64,000 nucleotides of DNA from Kluyvera sp040932435 (GCF_040932435.1 NZ_JBFQGA010000003.1:434001-498000), one strand, 5' to 3'. Numbered from the stretch's first letter, positions 51,376 through 61,445 are shown. A program made the numbers and translations. The notes: generated by a model not told the origin, from the sequence alone.

Positions 51376-52067
51376 TTCGGGCCTCCCGCACGGACGTCCA
51401 CGTACTGTGGCGCCACGTCCTGGCTAAAGCGTCGTTGATAGCTTTGCAGCGGAGAACTGTCGCAGGCGGTGGCGTTATCTTCGATAAACTTCACCTGTTC
51501 CTCTTCCCAGACCGCATCCAGCGCCTGGCGGGTGTCATCGCGTGCTTCACCCGCCACCTGTTTAGTGACACTGTCACTTGATAGTTTGGTATTTGCCAAC
51601 GTCAGCAGGGTATCAAACAGCTGATACCACGGCGCTTGGCGCTGTTTTAAGCGACCGCCAATTAGCGCCAGAATCGGCGCGACGTTCTGTAAACCTTCGC
51701 GAGCCTGAGCGTCGGGCAGAATGCTCAGATACTCCAGATACAGCGGCAGATGGTCAGGAAGTTCGCGGCAGTCGAGCTGTAAACCCGCCTGTTCATACTG
51801 GTTCATCAGCTCAACCATCGCCTGGCCGCGATCGCGAGACTCCGCGTGGACGTGCTCAAACAGCAGCAGCGAAGTGGCGCGACCGCGTTCGAAGATTTCA
51901 CACCATTCGGCCTGTTTATCCAGCAGTGAAACACCGAGGTGCTGATCAAGGAAAGGACGCAGCGCCGGGGCATCGCTGTCGATAAGGGAGAACAGCTCCT
52001 CTTTGTTCTCCCAGCTTAGTTCGTCGGGGTATTCCAGCAGCAGCCCGATGATTTTCAGGACTCGCAT
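51372..52067 (-). CDS. narW: Nitrate reductase 2 assembly chaperone
   Basis: A 231-residue NarJ/NarW-type chaperone (E. coli NarW 231) that holds NarZ until the molybdenum cofactor and the iron-sulfur clusters are inserted; it is not part of the final enzyme. Recognisable from LLEYPDELSWENKEELFSLID and RELPDHLPLYLEYLSILP. It starts on the base after narY's last coding codon (one-base overlap) and ends in the narV start. Translation of the operon is coupled. Confidence 0.93.
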   Translation of the reverse strand: MRVLKIIGLLLEYPDELSWENKEELFSLIDSDAPALRPFLDQHLGVSLLDKQAEWCEIFERGRATSLLLFEHVHAESRDRGQAMVELMNQYEQAGLQLDCRELPDHLPLYLEYLSILPDAQAREGLQNVAPILALIGGRLKQRQAPWYQLFDTLLTLANTKLSSDSVTKQVAGEARDDTRQALDAVWEEEQVKFIEDNATACDSSPLQSYQRRFSQDVAPQYVDVRAGGPK

Positions 52068-53593
52068 TAGTCTTTCCCCCCAATGTTGATGGCGTCGATA
52101 CGCTGGCTATTAAACAGGTTGAACTTGGTGTCCGACCCGTGACAGCCGTCACCGAAGGTGAAGCCGCAGCCTTTGCTTTCCGGGAAGGCATCTTCCGCCA
52201 TTTCACGATGGCTAGTCGGAATCACAAAACGATCTTCATAGTTGGCAATCGCCAGATAGCGGTACATCTCTTCGACCTGCGCTTCGCTTAAGCCCACTTC
52301 TTCAAGCGCGCGAGTATCGGTGATGCCTTCCACGGTTTGCGAACGTTTGTAGTGACGCATCGCCATCATGCGTTTCAGCGCGCGCAGTACCGGGCCGGTA
52401 TCGCCAGCGCTGAGCATGTTCGCCAGATACTGCACCGGAATGCGCAGGCTTTCGACGGCCGGCAGGACGCTGTCGGATTTCGGCAGGCCACCCGCATCGG
52501 CGACTGACTGAATCGGAGACAACGGCGGCACGTACCAAACCATTGGCAGGGTGCGGTATTCCGGGTGCAGCGGCAGCGCCAGCTTCCAGTCCATTGCCAT
52601 TTTGTACACCGGGGAACGCTGGGCGGCGTCGAGGGTGTTCTGGGTGATGCCTTGTTTCAACGCTTCTTCAATCACCGCCGGATCGTGCGGGTCGAGGAAG
52701 ACGTCGCACTGGCGTTCGTAGAGATCGGTCTCTTTCTCGGTGCTGGCAGCTTCTTCAATGCGGTCGGCATCATAAAGCAGCACGCCAAGGTAGCGAATAC
52801 GACCCACGCAGGTTTCAGAACAGACGGTGGGCTGGCCAGACTCGATGCGCGGATAACAGAAAATGCATTTTTCTGACTTGCCGCTCTTCCAGTTGAAGTA
52901 GATTTTTTTGTACGGGCAACCGGTAATGCACATACGCCAGCCGCGGCATTTATCCTGGTCGATAAGGACGATGCCATCCTCTTCACGCTTGTAAATCGCA
53001 CCGCTTGGGCAGGTGGCCACGCAGCTTGGGTTCAAGCAGTGTTCGCACAAACGCGGCAGGTACATCATGAAGGTGTTTTCGAACTGACCGTACATCTCCT
53101 TTTGCATCTCATTGAAGTTATGGTCGTGGGCGCGCTTTTCAAACTCGCCGCCGAGCAGTTCCTCCCAGTTCGGACCCCATTCAATTTTGTTCATGCGCTG
53201 GCCGCTTATCAGCGAGCGCGGGCGGGCGGTGGGCAAGTGTTTGCCCTCCGGCGCGTTGTGCAGATTCTGGTAGTCGTAGGTGAACGGTTCGTAGTAGTCA
53301 TCAATGCCTGGGATCAGCGGGTTGGCGAAGATTTTCGACAGTACCCCAAGGCGACCGCCCATACGTGGTGTCAGTTTACCGCTGATCCCACGTACCCAGC
53401 CGCCTTGCCATTTCTCCTGGTTTTCCCAATCTTTCGGGAAACCGATGCCGGGCTTGGTTTCCACGTTGTTGAACCACGCGTATTCCATCCCTTCGCGGCT
53501 GCTCCAGACGTTTTTACAGGTCACGGAACAGGTGTGGCAGCCGATGCATTTATCGAGGTTTAAAACCATCCCAACCTGTGAGCGTATCTTCAT
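52067..53593 (-). CDS. narY: Nitrate reductase 2, beta subunit (iron-sulfur)
   Basis: Electron-transfer subunit of 508 residues (E. coli NarY 514). The cluster motifs are all present: CIGCHTCSVTC (near residue 16), CEHCLNPSCVATC (near 184), CRGWRMCITGCPYKK (near 217, with Trp in place of a Cys giving the 3Fe-4S cluster) and CIFCYPRIESGQPTVCSETC (near 244). It receives electrons from NarV and passes them to NarZ. Its start overlaps narZ (ATGA). Confidence 0.95.
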   Translation of the reverse strand: MKIRSQVGMVLNLDKCIGCHTCSVTCKNVWSSREGMEYAWFNNVETKPGIGFPKDWENQEKWQGGWVRGISGKLTPRMGGRLGVLSKIFANPLIPGIDDYYEPFTYDYQNLHNAPEGKHLPTARPRSLISGQRMNKIEWGPNWEELLGGEFEKRAHDHNFNEMQKEMYGQFENTFMMYLPRLCEHCLNPSCVATCPSGAIYKREEDGIVLIDQDKCRGWRMCITGCPYKKIYFNWKSGKSEKCIFCYPRIESGQPTVCSETCVGRIRYLGVLLYDADRIEEAASTEKETDLYERQCDVFLDPHDPAVIEEALKQGITQNTLDAAQRSPVYKMAMDWKLALPLHPEYRTLPMVWYVPPLSPIQSVADAGGLPKSDSVLPAVESLRIPVQYLANMLSAGDTGPVLRALKRMMAMRHYKRSQTVEGITDTRALEEVGLSEAQVEEMYRYLAIANYEDRFVIPTSHREMAEDAFPESKGCGFTFGDGCHGSDTKFNLFNSQRIDAINIGGKD

Positions 53594-56500
53594 TTTGACG
53601 CCTCCTGAACCTGATCGTTGCCTTCACCATCCAGCCAATTAATATTTTTCATTTTGCGGATCATAATGAACTCGTCACGGTTGGAACCGACCGTGCCGTA
53701 GTAGTTGAAGCTGTAGGCAAGTTGCGCATAGCCGCCGATCATATGGGTCGGTTTTGGGCAGATGCGGGTGACGGAGTTGTGGATCCCGCCGCGCCGTCCG
53801 GTTATCTCCGAGCCTGGAATATTCATCAGGCGTTCCTGGGCGTGGTACATCATGGTCATGCCCGGCGGCACGCGCTGGCTGACTACCGCACGGGCGGTGA
53901 GCGCGCCGTTGGCGTTGAACGCTTCAATCCAGTCGTTATCGGCAATACCCAGCTCTTTGGCGTCGGTCTCACTCAGCCAAACGATAGGCCCGCCGCGCGA
54001 CAGGGTGAGCATCAGCAGGTTTTCGCTGTAGGTTGAGTGAATGCCCCATTTTTGGTGCGGGGTCAGGAAGTTAAGCGCTTTTTCCGGGAAACCGTTTGGC
54101 GGAATCTCCTTCATATGGCTGACGCTGCGGGTATCGATCGGTGGGCGATAGGCCACCAAGCTTTCGCCGAAGTCGCGCATCCATGGGTGATCCTGGTACA
54201 GCGATTGCCGTCCGGACACGGTGCGCCACGGGATCAGTTCATGTACGTTGGTGTAACCCGCGTTATAAGAGACGTGTTCATCTTCAAGACCCGACCAGGT
54301 TGGGCTGGAGATAATTTTGCGCGGCTGGGCTTGGATGTCACGGAAGCGAATTTTCTCGTCTTCTTTGTTGGTCGCCAAATGTCGGTGGTCGATTCCAGTA
54401 AATTCGCCCAGCGCTTGCCAGGCCTTGACCGCCACCTGACCGTTGGTTTCCGGGGCGAGGGCGAGGATCACCTCCGAGGCGTCAATCGCGGTTTCAATGC
54501 ACGGACGACCTTTTGCCGGGCCATCCAGCTTGACGTAGTTGAGTTTGCCTAAGAAATCGACTTCGGTCTGGGTATTCCAGCCAATGCCTTTGCCGCCGTT
54601 GCCGAGCTTATCCAGCAGCGGGCCGAGTGCGGTAAAACGTTCGTAGGTGGCCGGGTAGTCGCGTTCGACGGCCACAATGTTCGGCGCGGTTTTACCGGGG
54701 ATTAGGTCACATTCGCCTTTGCGCCAGTCGGCAATGGTGAACGGCTGGGCCAATTCCGCCGGAGAGTCGTGCTGTAACGGTTGCAGCACCACGTCGGTTT
54801 CAGTGCCCAGATGCCCCTGACAGATTTCCGAGAACGATTTAGCAATGCCTTTGTAGATCTCCCAGTCGCTTTTTGACTCCCAGGCCGGGTCGACGGCGGC
54901 GGAAAGTGGGTGGATAAACGGGTGCATATCTGAGGTGTTCATATCGTCTTTTTCATACCACGTGGCGGTAGGCAGGACGATATCGGAGAACAGACAGGTG
55001 CTGGACATACGGAAATCCAGCGTCACCAACAGGTCGAGTTTTCCTTCCAGCGCGGCGGTTTGCCACTCCACTTCTTCCGGCTTCACGTCGTCGGTCGAGC
55101 CTAAATCGTCGCCCTGAATCCCGCTGTCAGCACCCAGCAGATATTTGAGCATGTATTCGTGGCCCTTACCGGACGATCCCAGCAGGTTTGAGCGCCAGAT
55201 AAACATGTTGCGCGGGTGGTTTTTACCGTTGTCCGGCTGCTCGCAGGCCATGCGGATATCGCCGGATTTCAGCGCCTGAACGGTGTATTCCTGCGGCGAC
55301 ATGCCAAGCTCTGCGGCTTTGGCCTTCACGGTCAGCGGGTTAACGTTGAGCTGTGGCGCGGACGGCAGCCAGCCCATGCGTTCGGCACGGACGTTAAAGT
55401 CGATCAGATGGCCGGTGTATTTTTCCGGGTTTGCCAAAGGAGAGAGCAGCTCTTTGGCGGTCAGTTTTTCATAGCGCCATTGGCTGGCGTGGTTGTAGAA
55501 GTAGGAAGTGCTATTCATCTGGCGCGGTGGGCGATTCCAGTCCAGCGCGAACGCCAGTGGCAGCCAGCCGGTTTGTGGACGCAGCTTTTCTTGACCGACA
55601 TAGTGCGCCCAACCACCGCCGCTTTGACCGACGCAGCCGCAGAATACCAGCATGTTGATCATGCCACGGTAGTTCATGTCCATGTGGTACCAGTGGTTGA
55701 CCCCGGCACCGAGGATGATCATCGAACGGCCGTGCGTTTTGTGTGCGGTATCAGCGAATTCAAAGGCAATTTTTTCGATGTTGTGGCGTGATACGCCGGT
55801 GATTTGCTCGGCCCAGGCGGGGGTATAGGCTTTCACCTCGTTGAAGTCTTTTGCCGCCAGTTCGTCGTCCAAACCGCGATCGAGTCCGTAGTTTGCCAGC
55901 GTCAGATCGTAAATGCTGACCACCAGACGCTGGCTGCCATCAGCGAGAGTCAGGGTTTTGGCCGGGAGTTTGCGTACCAGAATCGGGTCCTGTTTGACGC
56001 TGCGGAAGTGCGGGTTTTCGTTGCCGCCAAAGTAGGGGAACGCCACGCCCGCGACGATATCACGGTTATCCAGCAGGGATAACGTCAGCTCCGTCTCTTT
56101 GCTGCCGGCCAGCGTTTGCAGATTCCATTTGCCTTTTTCACCCCAGCGGAAGCCGATAGAGCCGTTCGGCACGACCAGTTCGCCGTCGCGGTCATAGGCG
56201 ACCGTTTTCCACTCCGGATTGTTGCTTTCACCCAAACCGTCAACTAGGTCGGATGCGCGTAGCATGCGGCCTGCGCTGTAGGAACCGTCCCCGCGATCGT
56301 CTAGCATCACCAGCATTGGCATGTCGGTGTAGCGACGGCAGTAGTTGATAAAGTAGTCGCTCGGATTATCGAGGTGGAAGGCTTTTAAAATCACATGGCC
56401 CATGGCCATTGCCAGCGCGCTGTCGGTGCCCTGTTTGGGGGCCAGCCATTGGTCACTGAGTTTGGCAACTTCAGAGAAGTCAGGGGTGATGGCGACCGTC

Positions 56501-57330
56501 TTGGTGCCTTTGTAACGCACTTCGGTAAAGAAGTGGGCATCTGGGGTACGGGTCTGCGGTACGTTAGAGCCCCAAGCGATAATATAGCTGGAGTTGTACC
56601 AATCCGCGGATTCTGGCACGTCGGTCTGCTCGCCCCAGGTCATCGGTGAAGCCGGCGGCAGGTCGCAGTACCAGTCATAGAAGCTCAGGCAAGTGCCACC
56701 AATTAGCGAGAGATAGCGGGTGCCGGCGGCATAAGAAACCATCGACATCGCTGGAATAGGCGAAAAGCCGGCCACGCGGTCCGGGCCATAGTTTTTAATC
56801 GTCCAGACGTTGGCGGCGGCAATCAGCTGGTTTAGCTCTTTCCACGACGAACGGACAAAGCCGCCTTTGCCGCGAGCTTGTTTGTAGCTCAGCGTTTTTT
56901 CCGGGCTTTGCATGATGCTATCCCAGGCCAGAACCGGATCGGGATGTTGCGCCAGCGCTTCACGCCACAGTTCAATCAGTTTTCTGCGTGCCAGCGGATA
57001 CTTCAAACGGTTAGCGCTGTAGAGATACCAAGAGTAACTCGCGCCGCGCGGGCAGCCACGTGGCTCATGGTTTGGCAGGTCGGGGCGGGTGCGGGGGTAG
57101 TCAGTCTGTTGGGTTTCCCAGGTGACAAGCCCATTTTTGACGTAAATCTTCCAACTGCATGAGCCCGTACAGTTTACGCCGTGCGTTGAGCGGACGATTT
57201 TGTCGAACTGCCAGCGCTGGCGGTAGCTATCTTCCCAATCACGGTTGTTGTCATAGACCTGTCCGTGACCGTTGGCAAAGGTCTCGCCTTTCTGCTTAAA
57301 GTAGCGAAAGCGATCCAATAGTTTACTCAT
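53590..57330 (-). CDS. narZ: Nitrate reductase 2, catalytic alpha subunit
   Basis: Molybdenum bis-MGD nitrate reductase of 1246 residues (E. coli NarZ 1246), on the cytoplasmic face of the inner membrane. FS0 cluster ligands are His50, Cys54 and Cys58 (THGVNCTGSCSW) and Cys93 (RGCPRGAS). The molybdenum ligand Asp is near 223 in YDWYCDLPPASP. It is named NarZ, not NarG, because it lies in narU-narZYWV next to yddG and fdnG, as in K-12. The paralogue NarGHJI lies elsewhere in such genomes. In E. coli NarZ is expressed at low level, and more in stationary phase. Confidence 0.96.
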   Translation of the reverse strand: MSKLLDRFRYFKQKGETFANGHGQVYDNNRDWEDSYRQRWQFDKIVRSTHGVNCTGSCSWKIYVKNGLVTWETQQTDYPRTRPDLPNHEPRGCPRGASYSWYLYSANRLKYPLARRKLIELWREALAQHPDPVLAWDSIMQSPEKTLSYKQARGKGGFVRSSWKELNQLIAAANVWTIKNYGPDRVAGFSPIPAMSMVSYAAGTRYLSLIGGTCLSFYDWYCDLPPASPMTWGEQTDVPESADWYNSSYIIAWGSNVPQTRTPDAHFFTEVRYKGTKTVAITPDFSEVAKLSDQWLAPKQGTDSALAMAMGHVILKAFHLDNPSDYFINYCRRYTDMPMLVMLDDRGDGSYSAGRMLRASDLVDGLGESNNPEWKTVAYDRDGELVVPNGSIGFRWGEKGKWNLQTLAGSKETELTLSLLDNRDIVAGVAFPYFGGNENPHFRSVKQDPILVRKLPAKTLTLADGSQRLVVSIYDLTLANYGLDRGLDDELAAKDFNEVKAYTPAWAEQITGVSRHNIEKIAFEFADTAHKTHGRSMIILGAGVNHWYHMDMNYRGMINMLVFCGCVGQSGGGWAHYVGQEKLRPQTGWLPLAFALDWNRPPRQMNSTSYFYNHASQWRYEKLTAKELLSPLANPEKYTGHLIDFNVRAERMGWLPSAPQLNVNPLTVKAKAAELGMSPQEYTVQALKSGDIRMACEQPDNGKNHPRNMFIWRSNLLGSSGKGHEYMLKYLLGADSGIQGDDLGSTDDVKPEEVEWQTAALEGKLDLLVTLDFRMSSTCLFSDIVLPTATWYEKDDMNTSDMHPFIHPLSAAVDPAWESKSDWEIYKGIAKSFSEICQGHLGTETDVVLQPLQHDSPAELAQPFTIADWRKGECDLIPGKTAPNIVAVERDYPATYERFTALGPLLDKLGNGGKGIGWNTQTEVDFLGKLNYVKLDGPAKGRPCIETAIDASEVILALAPETNGQVAVKAWQALGEFTGIDHRHLATNKEDEKIRFRDIQAQPRKIISSPTWSGLEDEHVSYNAGYTNVHELIPWRTVSGRQSLYQDHPWMRDFGESLVAYRPPIDTRSVSHMKEIPPNGFPEKALNFLTPHQKWGIHSTYSENLLMLTLSRGGPIVWLSETDAKELGIADNDWIEAFNANGALTARAVVSQRVPPGMTMMYHAQERLMNIPGSEITGRRGGIHNSVTRICPKPTHMIGGYAQLAYSFNYYGTVGSNRDEFIMIRKMKNINWLDGEGNDQVQEASK

Positions 57331-57371
57331 GACATTCCTCCTGCTCCGATAATGTCCGGCATCGTGCCGTC

Positions 57372-57457
57372 GCCGGATGGTGACGCAACGGCGTCTTATC
57401 CGGCCTACAACACCGCACGATCCTGTAGGCCGGATAAGGCGTTAGCCGCCATCCGGC
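57372..57457. repeat. BIME between narZ and narU
   Basis: GCCGGATGGTGACGC...CCGGCCTAC (57372-57408) and GTAGGCCGGATAAGGC...CCATCCGGC (57425-57457). Confidence 0.9.
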
Positions 57458-57467
57458 AAATTTCTCG

Positions 57468-58853
57468 TTATTGTTTTGCTGGTTTACGACGGCCATAGAC
57501 CAGCCACGTCACCAGTACGCAGACAATGTAAAAGACAAAGAAAACTTTCATGGCACCGACCGGCGAGCCGGTCATAGCCAAAGAGGTACCAAATGCTTTT
57601 GGAATGAAGAACCCGCCGACAGCGCCAATAGCGGAGATGAAGCCCAGTGCCGCGGCCGTATCGGTTACTGCTTCATGCTGGGCCTCTTCATCGCTGCCGC
57701 CGCGTTTTTTGACGCTATCGATGGTGATTTGACGGAAGATCACCGCAATCATCTGGAAGGTCGAGCCGCTTCCCAGACCGGCAGTCAGGAAGAGCCCCAT
57801 AAACACCACGTAGAAGGCGACAAAGCTGCCGGAACCAGTGCCTGGCAAGGTCAGGAACAGCAGACCGCTGAATAGCGCCATCAGAATAAAGTTAACCAGC
57901 GTGACTTTCACGCCACCCAGACGGTCGGAAATCACTCCGCCAAAGGAACGCGCCAGCGCGCCAATAAACGGCCCGAAGAAGGCCAGCTTGAGGATGTTAA
58001 CGTCCGGGAACTGGGTTTTTGCCAGCATGGCAAAGCCTGCGGAGAAGCCGATAAACGAACCGAAAGTGGCGAGATAGAGCAGGCTTAACAGCCACATGTG
58101 CGGGCGCTTAAGTACCGGAAGTTGATCGCGCACAGAGGCTTTTGAGCTGGCGATATCGTTCATGCCAAACCAGGCGGCAATCGTGGCGATAACCAGCAGC
58201 GGCACCCAGATGATGGCAGCGTTGCTGAGTGCAAGGGTTGAACCGTCTTCCTGCGTCACGCCGTGGAAGCCGATAAAGGCGAACATTGGCAGGAAAATCA
58301 CCGCCGGGGCTACCATCTGCATCACGCTGACGCCGAGGTTGCCCAAACCGCCATTAACGCCCAGCGCGCTGCCTTGCTTGGCTTTCGGGAAGAAGAAACT
58401 GATATTACCCATGCTTGAGGCAAAGTTGGCGCCGGCAAAACCACACAGCAGCGCGATGGTGATAAATACCCAATATGGAGTAGCGGTGTTTTGAATGGCG
58501 ATCGCCAACCAGATGCAGGGAACAATCAGGATTATCGTGCTGAGAACCGTCCAGCGGCGTCCGCCTAAGATAGGCACCATAAAGGAGTAGGGTACGCGTA
58601 ATATCGCACCGGAAAGCGAAGGGAGTGCGGTTAATAAAAAAAGCTGATCGGTAGTGAAATTAAAACCAACTTTATTGAGATTGACCGCAACTGCGCTAAA
58701 TAACATCCATACGCAGAAGGCAAGTAATAAGCAGGCAACGGAAATCCACAGGTTTCTCCTTGCAATTGATTTTCCTTTGTTTTCCCAAAAGGCCGAGTTT
58801 TCAGGTTTCCAGTCTTTTAAAAGATAATGATTCTCTTTCTCATTATTTGCCAT
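57468..58853 (-). CDS. narU: Nitrate/nitrite transporter NarU
   Basis: An MFS antiporter of 461 residues (E. coli 462), paralogue of NarK, exchanging nitrate and nitrite. Twelve transmembrane helices. Nitrate signature motifs GFAGANFASSMGNISFFFPK and GLGSGSTFQMIAVIF are clear. GAGGGTATT precedes the ATG at 58853; the longer frame to 58889 adds 12 residues not seen in the family. Upstream of narZ on the same strand, as in E. coli, with a BIME between. Confidence 0.96.
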   Translation of the reverse strand: MANNEKENHYLLKDWKPENSAFWENKGKSIARRNLWISVACLLLAFCVWMLFSAVAVNLNKVGFNFTTDQLFLLTALPSLSGAILRVPYSFMVPILGGRRWTVLSTIILIVPCIWLAIAIQNTATPYWVFITIALLCGFAGANFASSMGNISFFFPKAKQGSALGVNGGLGNLGVSVMQMVAPAVIFLPMFAFIGFHGVTQEDGSTLALSNAAIIWVPLLVIATIAAWFGMNDIASSKASVRDQLPVLKRPHMWLLSLLYLATFGSFIGFSAGFAMLAKTQFPDVNILKLAFFGPFIGALARSFGGVISDRLGGVKVTLVNFILMALFSGLLFLTLPGTGSGSFVAFYVVFMGLFLTAGLGSGSTFQMIAVIFRQITIDSVKKRGGSDEEAQHEAVTDTAAALGFISAIGAVGGFFIPKAFGTSLAMTGSPVGAMKVFFVFYIVCVLVTWLVYGRRKPAKQ

Positions 58854-58966
58854 AATACCCTCGAGAGCAGCACCATAAAAAAGAAACAAAGGAAAAACAG
58901 CGAAGTATGGAAGGGGGGATTATTATCGCCAGGCCGTTTTATCTCTTTATCGTTGAAGAATAGATA

Positions 58967-58994
58967 AAAAAAGCGCGTTGTAAGAAAACGCGCT
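58967..58994 (-). terminator. smvR terminator
   Basis: On the minus strand AGCGCGTTTT...AACGCGCT forms a 7-8 bp stem followed by TTTTTTATC. It separates smvR from the narU promoter. Confidence 0.8.
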
Positions 58995-59030
58995 GTGAAT
59001 AAAACGTTGTTAATTGTTACTAAGTGTAAA

Positions 59031-59612
59031 TTAAGCGGGGTTAAGCTCTATCGTAATATAATGTTGTATATAGCGAGTAAAGGTTTCGTCATTAATTTCA
59101 TTCATGCCCAACGCGTAAATTCCGTCTAATCCACATACCAACGCAATTAATCGCCAAGCAATATTTTCTGCGCTATCGATAGGACGAAATTCATTGGCCT
59201 CTGTGCCTTGTAAAATGAGCGCGACGGTCTCTTTATGCCACATGTCCATCGTCAGCAGATAAGCGCCCTTAATATCGTTATCGCTGTCGGCCAACAGCTG
59301 CGCTTCACGCCATAGGCGGATATAGGGTTCCAGGCGACCATCGTCACTGCCGACCATGGCGAATAGCCGCTCGTGCCAGTTGGCATCATCGGCCACCAGC
59401 GGCATGTCGAGCATTTCGCGGATTAGCCGCACGAAAGCCAGCGCTTTGAGTTCGCCAATGGAAGTGAAGTGGTGGTGCACCTGGCCGCTTGCGACGCCAG
59501 CGACCGTGGCGATATGACGTACGGTCATCGTTGTAAAGCCGCCGCTTAGCGCCACCTGCATGGCCGCTTTGAGGATCACTTCACGCCGTTCATCCCGGGA
59601 TAAATAGTTCAT
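59031..59612 (-). CDS. smvR: TetR/AcrR repressor of the smvA efflux gene
   Basis: A 193-residue TetR-type repressor. The HTH is at the N-terminus (RREVILKAAMQVALSGGFTTMTVRHIATVAGVASGQVHHHF), and the C-terminal helical domain binds the inducer, probably a cationic biocide or dye. In Salmonella, Klebsiella and others, smvR sits divergent from smvA and represses it, and its loss gives higher tolerance to chlorhexidine and quaternary amines. The same arrangement is present here. The name rests on this context. Confidence 0.85.
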   Translation of the reverse strand: MNYLSRDERREVILKAAMQVALSGGFTTMTVRHIATVAGVASGQVHHHFTSIGELKALAFVRLIREMLDMPLVADDANWHERLFAMVGSDDGRLEPYIRLWREAQLLADSDNDIKGAYLLTMDMWHKETVALILQGTEANEFRPIDSAENIAWRLIALVCGLDGIYALGMNEINDETFTRYIQHYITIELNPA

Positions 59613-59654
59613 ATTTCTTCGTTTAGCTGAGGTTTACCTGAGAATAACAAAGAA

Positions 59655-59706
59655 TTGGACATGCGTTCAACATTCCGGCAGGATCCTTTTCCTGGACAAA
59701 TGTCCA
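59655..59706. promoter_or_regulatory. Twin palindromes, candidate SmvR operators
   Basis: TTGGACATGCGTTCAA (59655-59670) and CTGGACAAATGTCCAAG (59692-59708) share the form TGGACA-N2-TGTYCA, 38 bases apart, between the divergent smvR and smvA starts. Confidence 0.55.
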
Positions 59707-59732
59707 AGATAAATGAACAGAGGATTTACGTT

Positions 59733-61223
59733 ATGTCACGCCAATGGTTAACGCTTATGGCAATTTTAATGGTCTATATTCCGGTGGCGATTGATGCCAC
59801 CGTGCTGCACGTTGCGGCACCGACGTTAAGCGTTGCGCTGGGAACCAGCGGCAATGAGCTGCTGTGGATCATTGATATTTATTCATTAGTGATGGCCGGG
59901 ATGGTCCTGCCGATGGGTGCACTCGGCGATAAAATTGGTTTTAAACGTTTGCTGCTGCTCGGCAGCGGGATATTTGGTATTGCCTCACTGGCGGCGGCTT
60001 TTTCACCAACCGCGATGGCGCTTATCGCTTCCCGTTCGCTGCTAGCGGTAGGGGCCGCAATGATTGTCCCGGCAACGCTGGCGGGGATCCGTAGCACCTT
60101 TGCGCAGGCGAAACAGCGCAACATGGCGCTCGGGCTGTGGGCGGCGGTGGGTTCCGGTGGGGCGGCGTTTGGTCCGCTGGTGGGGGGGCTGCTGCTGGAG
60201 CACTTCTACTGGGGTTCGGTATTTTTAATTAACGTGCCGATTGTGCTGGTAGTGATGCTTTGCAGCGCGCGGCTGGTTCCACGTCAACCGACGCGCCGCG
60301 AGCAACCGCTGAACCTGACTCAAGCGCTGATGCTAATTGCGGCGATTCTGATGCTGGTCTACAGCGCGAAATCGGCGCTTAAAGGGCAGATGGCGTTATG
60401 GATTGTCGGCCTCGTGGCGTTGGGCGGCATGTTGCTGCTGGTGACTTTTGTCCGCCAACAGCTGGCGGCGGCCAAGCCTATGATCGATATGCGCCTGTTT
60501 ACTCATCGCATTATTCTAAGCGGTGTGGTGATGGCGATGACTGCGCTGGTCACGCTGGTGGGCTTCGAACTGTTGATGGCGCAAGAGCTGCAGTTTGTGC
60601 ATCAGAAAACGCCGTTTGAAGCCGGAATGTTTATGCTGCCGGTGATGGTTGCCAGTGGTTTTAGCGGGCCGATTGCCGGCGTACTGGTGTCAAAGCTGGG
60701 GCTGCGTCAGGTGGCAACCGGCGGCATGCTGCTGAGTGCGTTTAGCTTCCTGGGCCTGTCGGTGACGGATTTTAGCACTCAACAGTGGCAGGCGTGGGGC
60801 CTGATGGCACTGCTGGGCTTTAGTGCCGCCAGTGCGCTACTGGCGTCAACCTCGGCGATTATGGCAGCAGCGCCGAAAGAGAAGGCGGCGGCAGCCGGAG
60901 CCATTGAGACTATGGCCTATGAGCTGGGTGCCGGGTTAGGGATTGCCTTGTTTGGTCTGATCCTGACGCGCAGCTACGGCGCAGCGATTGTGGTACCGCA
61001 AACGTTAGATAGCGCATCCGCCGCGCGTGCTGCGTCGTCTATTGGTGAAGCCATGCAGCTGGCGCAGTCGCTGCCTGTGATCCCAGCGCAGGCGCTTGTC
61101 GAAGCGGCGCAGACGGCGTTTATCAGTGCGCACAGCGTGGCGCTGGGTACGGCTGGTGTGTTGTTGTTGGTGCTGGCACTAGGGATCTGGCGCGGGCTGG
61201 CGAAAGTGCCTGAGGTGGCGTGA
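59733..61223 (+). CDS. smvA: MFS efflux pump SmvA
   Basis: A 496-residue DHA2-type pump (14 helices) expelling methyl viologen, acridines, quaternary ammonium and chlorhexidine; Salmonella SmvA has 495 residues. It begins SRQWLTLMAILMVYIPVAIDATVLHVAAPTLS, nearly the same as Salmonella SmvA. MFS motif A is GALGDKIGFKRLLLLG and motif C is in SGGAAFGPLVGG. The ATG at 59733 has AGAGGA nine bases upstream; the longer frame would cover the operator region. It is probably repressed by SmvR. Confidence 0.92.
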   Translation: MSRQWLTLMAILMVYIPVAIDATVLHVAAPTLSVALGTSGNELLWIIDIYSLVMAGMVLPMGALGDKIGFKRLLLLGSGIFGIASLAAAFSPTAMALIASRSLLAVGAAMIVPATLAGIRSTFAQAKQRNMALGLWAAVGSGGAAFGPLVGGLLLEHFYWGSVFLINVPIVLVVMLCSARLVPRQPTRREQPLNLTQALMLIAAILMLVYSAKSALKGQMALWIVGLVALGGMLLLVTFVRQQLAAAKPMIDMRLFTHRIILSGVVMAMTALVTLVGFELLMAQELQFVHQKTPFEAGMFMLPVMVASGFSGPIAGVLVSKLGLRQVATGGMLLSAFSFLGLSVTDFSTQQWQAWGLMALLGFSAASALLASTSAIMAAAPKEKAAAAGAIETMAYELGAGLGIALFGLILTRSYGAAIVVPQTLDSASAARAASSIGEAMQLAQSLPVIPAQALVEAAQTAFISAHSVALGTAGVLLLVLALGIWRGLAKVPEVA

Positions 61224-61250
61224 ACTTAATCAGTTACATCGTACATTAAT

Positions 61251-61308
61251 GCCCGATGGCGCTTCGCTTATCGGGCCTACATTTCCTTCGTTGGCCCGAT
61301 AAGGCAAC
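61251..61308. repeat. REP pair after smvA, second copy degraded
   Basis: GCCCGATGGCGCTTCGC...CGGGCCTAC (61251-61280) and a truncated TTGGCCCGATAAGGC (61291-61308). Confidence 0.8.
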
Positions 61309-61445
61309 ATCTGCTGCTCAGTGTGCACAATCAAGCGGCGTCTTACACTGCTTATGTACATTATTGAACGCTTGCGCTAGTATTGTTGATAAGTGGACAT
61401 TGCGCTACATGACGCAATGTCCCGCATCAATAAACAGGAGGCAAT

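Noticed and set aside
53039..54552. Long plus-strand frames across narY and narZ
   Set aside because: Shadow frames of clearly conserved genes on the other strand.
53590..57330. narG instead of narZ
   Set aside because: Order with narU, yddG, fdnG and nhoA-yddH matches the narZ locus, and no narXL or narK is adjacent.
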